Shown: piece by piece, positions 10,804 through 22,800 of the stretch
Numbering within the stretch: the first letter of the stretch is position 1
Layout of the letters: the number at the start of each line of letters is the position of its first letter
NCBI GenBank assembly: GCA_903813345.2
Contig: CAIIXF020000004.1
Span: 26,723,985-26,787,984, forward strand
Reading direction: 5' to 3'
Source of the DNA: Owenia fusiformis
Lineage: Eukaryota; Annelida; Polychaeta; Sabellida; Oweniidae
Length of the DNA stretch: 64,000 nucleotides
The notes under the pieces: model-generated
Told to the model about the DNA's origin: nothing
What the model saw: only the letters and a program-made list of their open reading frames with translations
Databases searched by the model: none
Made by a program: the position numbers and the translations under genes

Positions 10804-11590
10804 AGAGTAAGTCCTTATGACAGACCCCAATAACCACAAAGTGTAAATGAGGTGCCTATGTTATAAACTTTGATACGATAACCCGCCCTGATATTCTAAA
10901 AAGTTGAAAAAGAGGAGTTATTTGAAGCAAAATCCTAAATAATTGTTTGCACTTACTTCCGGCTGGCCTTTTCCGTTTCCGGTCTTTATTGGGGACCGAT
11001 CAATCTATGAGATTCCTTTTCAATAACAAATGGGGGTCATGAATGTTCAAAGTTCACTCATTTTCAGAGCAGTTTTTACAAAAAATTCCCGTAGCCCCGA
11101 ACAGAAAAGACATACATTTATGTTATGTAATATAGAAACAGAGACATAGAAAGAATCTAATTCATTAATACTGTCCGTGCTCACAGAGACATGTAGCACT
11201 ATGATATGAGATGAGCACTATGATAGGCCCTATAGTATATATAAAGCATATCAGTCTCCCATATCAGGCAGCCCCATATCAGTCATCATAAACGTGCTAC
11301 AAGATCCTGTGTCCGTGCTCTGGGCAACCTAAGATACAGTGTATATCTTGAGAACATATTGCAGAGGGCACAATATCACCGATATATTGAGAACAACCAA
11401 CTGTCGGATAAAACACAATCTCTTGATTTTTCAAATCAACATACAACTGCAATTTATGGAGAAATGACTAAGTGTTGTGGAAAGATAACAAGAAATATGT
11501 TGTGGTTTAAAAATAAAATAGTACCGTGCGTACTGGGCTCACATAGTGTTGCTCAAAAGTGAATGATGGCTAAAATGACAACAAATAAAA
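10804..11590. other. Noncoding stretch
   Basis: No supported gene. Short scattered repeats of GTCCGTGCTC occur near 11175 and 11310, and CCCATATCAG occurs twice near 11260-11280. A 67-codon frame at 11359-11562 has no recognisable domain and is treated as chance. Confidence 0.3.
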
Positions 11591-11890
11591 AAACGGATAT
11601 AGTTTTTGCCGATTTTTTGTAACAAAATTATTTCATACAACTACTCTTTACAAAGACATGGCTTTTTACAATGCAGGACACCTGAAATTATTTGTAAAGC
11701 TAGGAAATGGGCCAAAAGTGAATTTCGCGAGACAAAAATGGCGACCATTTTGAAAATAGGCGAGCTTTTGAACCAGGAGTCATAGGGGAGTTTTTTGTAT
11801 TGATGTTGAACAAAAATACTAGTAACTTAAAACGGGAATCCTATCGACAGAGGTTTTAAAACGTGCCACTATTGTTGACGGACGGACGGA

Positions 11891-11942
<52 letters not shown>

Positions 11943-12005
11943 CGGACAGACAGACGGACAAGTGAGTGATTGCAAAAGCTCACCATGTGAGCTAATAAAA
12001 ATAAA
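11590..12005 (+). repeat. Interspersed repeat with CGCA microsatellite (11879-11955)
   Basis: A roughly 75-bp run of GACG/CGCA tetranucleotides (GGACGGACGCACGCACG... then GGACAGACAGACGG) is followed by AAAAGCTCACCATGTGAGC and an A-rich end. The preceding 280 bp look like the body of a dispersed repeat. The microsatellite followed by the small GCTCAC/GTGAGC palindrome resembles repeat tails I associate with other marine invertebrate genomes; that link is from memory. Confidence 0.6.
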
Positions 12006-13545
12006 GAAATTTCAATTTCATTTAGACTTTATTCACTAGCCAGTAGAAAAGTAATACCCGCGAACAATCATCAGATTGATCACGTTACGTGAATTAGTTG
12101 AGGCCTCAAAGTTGGTAAATAGATAGACAACTCCAGTACTTAAACATCTTTCAGAGCCAAACCATCAAATTACTTTAATTGTGCTTCCATCAGACATTAC
12201 AACTATATAAGGATTAAAGTCCTTGACTCGGTGCAATGTAGAGTGCATGACCATTCCTTGAAGATGTTGCTTTCCCAAATTTTCACGACTGAGCTAGATG
12301 CTTAGTTACGCGCCTGTAACGTTTCATAGATACGGTGCATTGATTTGATACATTGCACAGGCACGTGCGTCGTTCATGCGTGTCACCGACACTCTGAAAA
12401 CTGCACAGACACACATTGTTGACTCTCGAGTCGCAACTGTACAGGAGTAATTATTTTAATTAATTTATGTACGGAAAGTGGCCATGGGTGAAGAGGCATG
12501 CACAAAGGAAAGAGGCATTTGATTTTTTATTGGGAAGCCCTGACGTTCGGAATACAAAATGGAGAGGTTAAGCTAACGATGTTTTTCACAACGTAACCGT
12601 GAACGCAAAGTACAAAAATTAACAAAGGAATGTATCGAGCGCTCATAGTTTTATGCGCGCTTAGTCTACTTCAGATACTCTTTCAGCTTCAGAGTTTCGG
12701 GTTTAGAACGGGAGATTTGAATATTTGACGTTGGGTCAACGGGAACCATTTTACTCGTGTCTATTGAACACTATGCTGTCAATTTTGATTTCGATGCACA
12801 GTTGAATTCTTGCTGAACACGATGATGTATGTCATGCATGATTTAGCGCCAAAAATCTTACGAAACGAGCTCGTTTAAAATATGTATTAGAAAACCAGCT
12901 ATAAAACCGCATCAATGACATACTATAGAATCATTACACGCTATGGTGTAGTCTAAACAAACACTGGATTTGAACGGCTATTTATATGAGAAGGCTACAT
13001 GAATTTGTATATGGTCGAGTGATACGTACAGGTTCAGTTTCGATTATATATGCAAAGCTTAACCTCTCCAGTGTCAATTTACGTACACTCCCGACCCCCT
13101 CCAAAAGTTTTGCATTGGGAAGTTACCAGTTGATAGCATATCAATGTCTTTCAATATTTAAATCTTCATTTTGTCCATTAATTACAATAGTTCGGAAATT
13201 GATGACAAACTTTTTAGTCGCCAAACATAAACATGCTTCGGTTAGGGGACTACCGATTGTCTTACTGATGGAAGGGGATGTACGAACAACATACACACAT
13301 AGTGGAAGGATTTTATGATTAGAATCCCATCAGAATCCCATTAGAATGCCGTCAGAACCAACAAACCGTACGTGCATGTGTAGTATGCAATGTTTTACCG
13401 CTTGTAATTCCTCAACATCACCTGTCGACGTAAATTGCGGATATTTTCGGAAATCATCTTAATCAACGAGACACTTTCAACCTGTGGGATGAGGTGGAGA
13501 AAAAATAATTGAAAGCGCTTTGTAGCGAACGTCACCTGATGGCAT
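12006..13545. other. Upstream flank of the channel gene
   Basis: No coding region is supported. The flank of the channel start at 13546 shows no clear TATA box or other core-promoter motif that I can defend. A 110-codon frame at 12986-13318 has no recognisable domain. It may include promoter or 5' untranslated exons of the channel gene, but none can be delimited. Confidence 0.3.
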
Positions 13546-13847
13546 ATGGTGACCACGAAGCGTGACACAACGTACAACAATATGGCAAATAAAACGAGTC
13601 CAGAAGAAGTTGATACACAACACGACAAAGACCATCCAACCTTTAAACAGCTCATAATTGATTTCGCAGACAATTCAACTCTCCACGGCCTGCCACGATC
13701 TTTGAGAAATAGCGTGCGTGTGTTTCGGAGGTTGATCTGGCTAGGGATCTTTGCCGGCTGTTTTGGCTATTTCATTTTCCAAGTTATAGAACTTATCAAG
13801 GACTACAACAAATGGCCTATACTTATCAAAAGTGAAATTAGATTACG
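13546..13847 (+). CDS. Channel exon 1: cytosolic N terminus and TM1
   Basis: Encodes residues 1-100 plus two bases. It contains FADNSTLHGLPRS, whose His-Gly pair is the conserved gating motif of the family, and a hydrophobic TM1 (RLIWLGIFAGCFGYFIFQVI). The donor is G|GTAATT. The start is either 13546 or the in-frame Met at 13582. Confidence 0.9.
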
Positions 13848-16800
13848 GTAATTTTCTATAATTGATATTAGATCTATATACGCCTTTCAGAGATCTGTCA
13901 GGGGTGGGTTATTAAATGTGGGAGCAAATTAACAGCTTTTTGATCTCATCTAACGCTTATACCTTGAATTATAAAATATAAATAGGTAAAAAAACAATGC
14001 TTAAATGTTTCAGGACATTCATGGACGTCCCTGCCGTGACAATATGCAACGTAAACATGCTGCGTAAAAGTAAAATAGAAGGCACCACGTTTGACAGCCT
14101 GGTAGATCTTGACAGAAAGAACTTTGGTAAGACCTTTATTTTCCCTCGTGTTGCCCAGGTCGTGTTGAATGTATTTTGAGTGCACGTGCACCTGTCAACC
14201 CTCCTCAAAAAGTTGAGCAATAGGAAGTCCGATTCCAAATCGTCTGTCGAGGTCTGTTCATATTGCAACATTGAAGAACACTATCCAAGATATATATGAT
14301 AAAACAATATTCAAAATAAACTCGAAACACCATGGTTTAACATGCGTTTGGAGCTTATTAAAGTCCCATGCAACACATCCTGTACCCGGCTTTGCATTTG
14401 TTTGACTTCACTTCTTAAAAGAGAGCTTCGTCGTTTGTAGTTTAACTAGACTCTGCACACAGGGTACACATCCTGCTAATTGTCTATCAGTTCATTGCGT
14501 TATGCACTAACATCCCTTTCCCATTTCATCAATTATGGGGAATAATCAACAAGAAAAAATATCTGAATTGTTCTAATTATTGTACTTGTAATGTTTGAAT
14601 AGAGAATAAAGAAAACAAAAAAACACACAAGAAAACTGCCTAAAATCTTTATCACGCCGATCTCCCTTTATGACACAAAAACTCCTTTGATAAGTGTACT
14701 ACTTTTTGTTAAAAGCTAATGGAAACACGCGATCAACAACAGTACACAAGAAGGCAACGCCAAAGCCAAGGAATAAAAGAGATGGGAAGGTGGAGGAAAC
14801 ATGGGAACGATCGCGACCCCCTTTGAATTCTAATACAGACGTTAAAGCAGGCAGGGTTAACATTAGACAAATTCTACGTGGATACAGACCCCAAGTCGGT
14901 ATCGGTTCAAAAGAAAATGGTGTAAGCCATTCCGTAAACACCTTGCGCGACGTTAAACCTGACGATCCGGGTCCTTATAATGAAAATGGACTACAAGGAG
15001 AAGGTATTGGCGAAAATAATTATGAAACATTTGATAACAGACCCATTGAGGCTTATAATGCAGTGAACGACGAATCTCCATCACGTGATGATGGTTTACT
15101 CCGTCAACATGACACTGCTGATGATGTAGCAAACGACAAAATAAGGATAAAACGAACTCTTGATACAAAGCCATCTGCCCCTGGGGCAACTGCAACTGAT
15201 CCAACAACAATGTTTGATCAAACAACAACAACAATATCTGGCCAAATACCAACCAAATCGGACCCAGTAACAACTATATCTGATCAAACAACAACAATAT
15301 CTGGCCAAATACCAACCAAATCGGACCCAGTAACAACTATATCTGATCAAACAACAACAATATCTGGCCAAACACCAACCAAATCGGACCCAGTAACAAC
15401 TATATCTGATCAAACAACAACAATATCTGGCCAAACACCAACCAAATCGGACCCAGTAACAACTATATCTGATCAAACAACAACTATATCTGGCCAAATA
15501 CCAACCAAATTGGACCAAACAACAACTATTTTTGATCAAACAGCAACCCCTGGCCAAATAGCTACCAATTCTGACCAAACAACTACAGTAACATCTGTCC
15601 CCATTTGCACTTGTACAATCCCAGTTGCCGCAACTAGCGCCCACACGCAGACTAGCCCACCTGGTTCAACAACAGTCTCTAATGACACCTTCGTAGAATC
15701 TGATACAACCTCCTCTTACACTGGGAATAACGGCTGGAGTAATAACTCCTCTCTAGGCCAAGGCCATGATCCAAACACGTACGACAGATACGGGCCTAGA
15801 ATGGACACGGGCTATACCGCACCTTTTACGTTCAAGGAATCACCATTCTTGAAGATTAAAAACCGAAATAACTTCGGACAGATACTCAATTCCTCGACCG
15901 CCGAGGATCTGAGTGATATATTTGGGCTAGCGACTCCAACTGTTCAGCAACTTGATATGTATGGTCACAGAATATCAGACTTGGCTGCGCTTTGTACTTT
16001 CGATATGGAGAATTGTAAAAGGTATGTGAAAAGCTATACCATAGCTCACTGGGGAGATTAAGCTACACGTTTTACATTCTCCATGATTCATAGTACCAAC
16101 TACAGTACTCCGTAGTACATCCTCCGATCACAGGGCTTCAAAATCCAGAATACTTCTTTCTTTTTACCCCCTGCGATAAGCAGTTAGCATTTCCCCGATT
16201 AAAAAGTCGCAATTTGATTCGCTATCGCAACATTGCGACAGCAATCATGTTTACGTCATCGGCGCATACTTAGATCACGTGATTCAGTTTTATCGGACGC
16301 TTCCAAATTGATTATAGTAGGGGGGAAGAAAGAGGTACGGATTCTGGACACCTGCTTAGGAGGATGTCCGTTGTAGTAATTTGTCTGATTTAGTTGGAAT
16401 GCTTGATATACAATAACATATAGTTCCAATATTCCCAACATACTCGATAGGTAAACATAAATCTTTGGACACACTTTTCCTGGTGAAAATACTACAGAGA
16501 ATTTATTCATAGAGGACCACAATTTTACACACTTAATTCACGTACAAAATCTTTTAAAAAAGTGTAGCTAAACCTCTCTATTATTTTAACTAAATGGTTT
16601 ATGAATACATGCATTATTTATTCATTACACATGTCAGTGTGCTCTTGTGGGTTATCTGTCAGTAACACGCACTTTGTTAATTGTTATTAAATAGATTCAT
16701 CAATTCCGTAATTCAGTAACACTTTTGGGTACTTATCATTATTTCAATCACATAATGATAACCATTCAATTAAAACTAAAAAGTATAGAATTAAGAAATG

Positions 16801-19800
16801 AAACAAAATGGAATAAAAAAAATTCATGTAGGCCTAATTTGTTGGTAAGTTATAATGATGAAAATTACATCAACATTCGGAAAAGGCTGTCTACATGTAA
16901 CTTATTTAAACACGATGGCGAACACTGTTTTGATCAAGTCACTTTATTCATATTGGCCAGTGTTTTTAAAACCGATTGAATTTGCTTCTCTGATCGATTG
17001 ATTTGATTTGTTTATGTTTATTTCTTTAAAGGACCAGTGGCCATTGGGTAGAGACTTACAACAAGTATTATGGCAAGTGCTACACCTGGAACATTGGCCA
17101 GTGTTTTAAAACCGATTGGATTTGCTTCTCTGATCGATTGATTTGATTTGTTTATGTTTATTTCTTTACAGGACCAGTGGCCATTGGCTAGAGACTTACA
17201 ACAAGTATTATGGCAAGTGCTACACATGGAACAGTGCGATTAACAAACCGGAAGGAGAAAGACCCCTTGTAACAACTAATTTTGGATCACGCTATGGTAC
17301 GCCTAAATCATAAGTCGTATAATTATTGGAAGCATATAAAAATAGATTATGCGAAAAATAAAGAGTGCTTTTATTTACGAATTATGAACAAATGACATCA
17401 CACTATATTTTACTCTGTTTTAGTTTTTTTCAATGATACAATTACGCGTTTGAAAATATGAGAAATCTCAAGTCACGATGAACAATCAGATTTCATTATA
17501 TAATTAAAGCTTAGACACTGTATACGTATTTCAGGTCTTAGACTGACGCTCAACGTTGAACCAGACGAGTACACTGGGCTTCTCTCACCTACATACGGAG
17601 TCAGGGTGTCAGTGCATGATAACTCCGTCGTTTCGTACCCAGAAAGCGACGGCTTAACTGTATCTGTTGGCAACGAAATGGTTTTTCGATTACGCAAGGT
17701 ACATGCAGGCTTCAATGTAAAACGCTATGAATAATTGATTCTTCATTTACTAAAAGGTGTATGCAAAATAAATGTTGTAATAGTTGTATTTTTGCAACGG
17801 TTGGATCTAGCTAGGTTGGATTAAGGATTTAAGCCCTGGACGCAGTGCATTGTAGACTGATTATCATATTCCTCTAAGGCTGTTTCAAACTTTACACAAT
17901 TCGAGGGCTTACTTTAGAACACACTACCCGAGTGGAATGAATCAGCCACAATGAATGTATTGCGTCTTAGGCTTAAATTGGTTTCGCCAATTGCAATCTA
18001 CTATGATACAATATCACTTAAAAAATACGAAATTACTTAAAAAGAAAATATTTTAATGACACTTTTTGCTAGGATCAACTTGTCACCTTGACAACCATTC
18101 AACACTTACCAATTGACCTGCATAAGCCTTTGGTTTGTTATTCCTATGGTACTATTTATAGCTTTTTACTCAAATATGGAGTTACTTATCGGCTTTATTA
18201 GTTTCATTAGAATTTACAAAGGACCTTGGGTTGGTTGTTGGTTACATAATGCAATGCATTTATATGCAATAGCCTGTTATTTAGGTGGAATTGGACACAC
18301 CTTGCCTAGCTATGTGTGATCGATATTATGTAATGTACTGAATAAATATTGTCTGTCAATAACGGAATCATTTAAAGGAATATTCCTTGCCAAACCATCT
18401 CTCTCCTCATATGGTAGCTATAACCATATATATGCTTGCCATGTTTAGCAAAACACGCAAAAATGTTTTGATTTGGTCAAATTTGATCACTTAGAAATGT
18501 GATGCTCAATTCCAGTAAGCTGCCATCTTTTAAAATTTCACACAGGAAGTGATGTCATCGACTCTCAACTTTGCATATAGCATTAGGTGAGGAGCTATTA
18601 AGAATTACAAAACAAGCTAAATATTCCTTTTCAACTTTGTATCTTATTTAATCCTTCTGAAAATCTCTTCTTTTATTCTAAGTTGACAAGCCCTGAAAAT
18701 ATTTTTGCACAGAAAGTAATGATCACTTGTCTAGAAGTGATTTTGTGCTACTTTCCTATACTGTTATGGGCAAGGTTATAGAAGTTGAGAGTTGATGACA
18801 TCACTTCCTGCAAGAAATCTTAAAAGATGGCAGCTCACTGGAAATAAGCACTAGATTTTTAAATGATCAATATTGACCATATTAAAACATTTTCCCATGT
18901 TTTGCTAAATATGGAAACTATATATATGATTATAGCTACCATATCAAGAGAGAAAGGGTCTGGCAAGGAATATTCCTTTAAGATGGTTTATCATGTTACA
19001 ACTTAGTTTGATTAAGCGAAAGGCGCCAATTACAACTGCCTGTTTGGCCCGATAAATTTTTGGGGAAAATAAAAATAAATCAAATACTTGTGCGTTACTA
19101 ACGAAACTCTCCCTTTTCCAAAATAATCATCTTCTGATTTTCATATGTTTGCAGAAGAAATACGAACGTCAACCTAATCCATACCCCTCGAATTGTATGG
19201 ATGGATGGATGCGCCCAAGTAAAAACAGAAACCGAGGGGAGTATACCGTGCTTGTACGTCGTTTATTTCACTAAACATTGATTATTAAAATGTTTTGTCA
19301 TATTTCTAAATAACATATATACCATGTCAGAAAATCAATAAAGATTTTAACAAATAATAAACATGAAATAATATTTGTTGGGTGCATTTATAGTCTTTTA
19401 AAGAATACAATTAAAGCACTCTCGTCTCTTGTTTTTGTTGCTCCTTTAAATCTATCATTTTCCAGGGTTGTATGATGGAGTGTCTGCAGCATATTCGCCT
19501 CGACTCTTTGTTTCTCCTTTAAATCTTTTATTTTCCAGGGTTGTATGATGGAGTGTCTGCAGCATATTCGCCTCGACTCTTTGTTTCTCCTTTAAATCTT
19601 TTATTTTCCAGGGTTGTATGATGGAGTGTCTGCAACATATTCGTCTCGACTCTTTGTTTCTCCTTTAAATCTATTATTTTCCAGGGTTGTATGATGGAGT
19701 GTCTGCAGCATATTCGTCTCGACTCTTTGTTTCTCCTTTAAATCTATTATTTTCCAGGGTTGTATGATGGAGTGTCTGCAGCAACGGTTGTTTGAAATAT

Positions 19801-22800
19801 GTGGATGCTTTGATAGAATAGTTGATGAAGGTGAACATAGGTGCAACTACTTTAATAGAACTGAAGGTGAGATGTAATATGAAAACCTCGATTTTAAACT
19901 GTTATAGAGTCGTGCTGCTCGTATCACGGAGGTATTGTTACAGTAGCAAACAGTTTTTTAGATAACTTGACGTGAACGTTTGAAATTAAAGGGATTTGTT
20001 CCCTTCTTAGGACTGATTTGCTCGATAAAATGTTTATGGTTAAAAGGTTGAAACCAAGTGCTAGAAGAGCAGTAATGCCTGGGAGTCAAAATACAGAGTG
20101 AGACAAAAATGTAACTCGCACAAATATTTAATTTTTAACTCAACATGGATTTTAAATCATATTTTGCATTAAGTTAATCTTGTTAAATGTTTTTTTCATC
20201 TTGCTGAGTGTCGTTGGTCTGCTCTAAGTGGTTACGATTTTATGATCATTTTACGAAACACACATGTACATGTACTCATTTTACCGGTCTCGTCTCTGGA
20301 TGCAAACATCGGGTGGCGTTGTTTTGACTGCACGCTCAAGGATATCTTGTGTAATAGCTCTCATCTTCCTTTTAATCTCTCGAGCTCGTTTCAACTCTGT
20401 GATGTTTCTAGAGGTATTGGTGTAGGCATTTTCTTTGTATTTTTCCCCAAAGATATAACTAGCGTTCATTTATACTTGTAGAGTTCTGTCGCCAGAAAGT
20501 TTACCATGCTTATAACACAGGGAGACTTGGCTGCCGATGTCCAGCAAAATGCAGGTATAGCATATGGATTGATAACCCGGGACTGATAAACAAAGGGCAA
20601 AATCAATACCCGGGAAATAACGATTCGCATTTCGTTCAACGTCGGGAAACGCAACCCTTGTACATTTAAGAGTAAAGCAGTTATAAGGAAAACAAACCCC
20701 AACGATCACAAATCATAATCCAAAGTGAAAGAAATCAAATACAAATATCACAATCCGAGACCATAACACATAGGGACATTTCATTCATACTGAAGTCATT
20801 ACAAGAGGAAGTCATTTAGAGGAAGGTCTGAAGTTTTTGTTGCCACCAATGTAATCCAGTCCGAAATTTGAAATAGCATTGCATCAACAGACATACTGAT
20901 TAATGGATGATGCGCTCAATCCACGCTCCACTTCTGCAAGATTAAAGACTGATTGACCTTTATAGTACTCACTTTTTTTAACATATTCCTGGGCCTCAGC
21001 GTGCAAAAATTGAGGTCACGTAGCTAGTTGCAAGGATTCACTTTTATGGACCACCCACATTTTCGCAAGAAGCAGCTCCATACAGAAACGGGTTGAAAAC
21101 GGCACTAATTAATATTAATGGAAGCTTCATTTATAAGAGACATTTCGCAACTCACTTATAGCATGTTTATCATTCCCGCATAACGTATAACTTATGAAGC
21201 GTTTGATTACGTCGTCATTTATTGCGCAGCTCTATAAATCCATAATTATGATATTCTTAAAAATCGTCGTATGTACGTAAGATTCACGTATAGAGCTGCG
21301 CAATAAGTGATGACGTAATCAAGCGCTTCATTATACGTTCTATGGGAATAATAAACATGCTATAAGTGAGTTGCGAAATCTCTTTCTATTATGTAACAGG
21401 ATTTTATTAGTACTGATCTATATGCCCTTTTAGTAAATATAGCAATAAAGTAAAGAAAATAGGATTACATTCTTCAAATGACATATAAAATGTTACTTTG
21501 ATATAAGAATCCTGTCTTTACCAATCATTAGATACTTTATCATGTCAGCAGATTCTTTTAATATGATCCCCTCACTCGTCAATAGAAAAATTGTCTTTTG
21601 GTGGTCATTCATGTTTTTAAAATTACTTCACAGGTTTTCAAGTTTTTCAATGTGGGATTTTCTGATAAACTCCAATTTTTACATTATTGCAGGGAAAGTA
21701 CGTATGAAGTCTCGACGTCTGTCTCAGCTTGGCCAAGCAAACATCATGATCACTTTATAAGGGAACGACTTAATAAAATAAATAATATATCGCTGCATGA
21801 TATCAAGTAAGTCGGTAAGAGTAAAAAAAAGTACATATTTTTTGGGCGTTACTTACAGCTTTATTTGGGCAAATCTGTATTTTAGTTTATATATAAAAGC
21901 TCAAATCTAGATTGGGATTTTAAAAGATAACGATCAAAAAAGAATTGAGGAACGTGATTTAGAAAACTAGCATGTTCTAATAGTAGCCTAAAGATACAAA
22001 TGGCTCAAACTCCAGAAGATTTCCATCCTCCAAGCGCAGGAGTCCAGACAGGGGAAAGGAACAGAATGGAACTTGTCTGAAGCCATGCGTGTTTGGAGAT
22101 TGAGGGGGATCGATCTGAAATATAATTTCAATTTACTTTATTTTAGAAACACCACAGTAAGAGTTCATGTTTACTTTGAAGATTTCAACGAGGAAACAGT
22201 GATCGAAGTGCCAGTGTATACGGTAACGATTTTGGCAAAACCTACTTGTCATAGCATTTTAACTAGAAGTCAATTCAGAAAGAGTGCAACTTATAAAATG
22301 GCGTATTCTTGCATTTCGCAAGTTGTTTATTTATCTATTGCAAGAAGAATGTTTGTTTTATTGCAATTTATTGACAAAACTCTGTCCAGATGATACCTTA
22401 GAAAGACGTCCAACTATTCCTTTAAAAATACAATAATAGGCCTACTAAAATGCGCCTCCATTCGGCAAGTATTGCCACGTGGAGAGAAAGATTCATGCGC
22501 CTATGCCCGGGCACCTATGTCGTTGTGTATACACTTGATCTATCCAACGAATAATGACACATCGGTTGTTTTATTCAAATAGTTTCATTGCAGAAATACC
22601 ATTAATTTACTTCTTATTTAAAAATATTTTTTACAATTTTGATTTCAAGTTATTTACAAATATGGCAGCTGAGACTAATATACTCTTTTATGTTAGTCTC
22701 AGGTGGCAGCAAATTGAATTTCAGACATCTTTATTCCAAATTCCCGGATGATGTTACACTCAACGAAATACATCTATAAACATAAAACCCGGGGATATCA

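Noticed and set aside
12986-13318. 110-codon frame upstream of the channel
   Set aside because: No domain, no splice partner and ordinary composition; treated as chance.
15096-15644. Cys/Tyr-rich 182-codon frame on the minus strand
   Set aside because: It is the antisense shadow of the Thr-rich repeat in channel exon 3.
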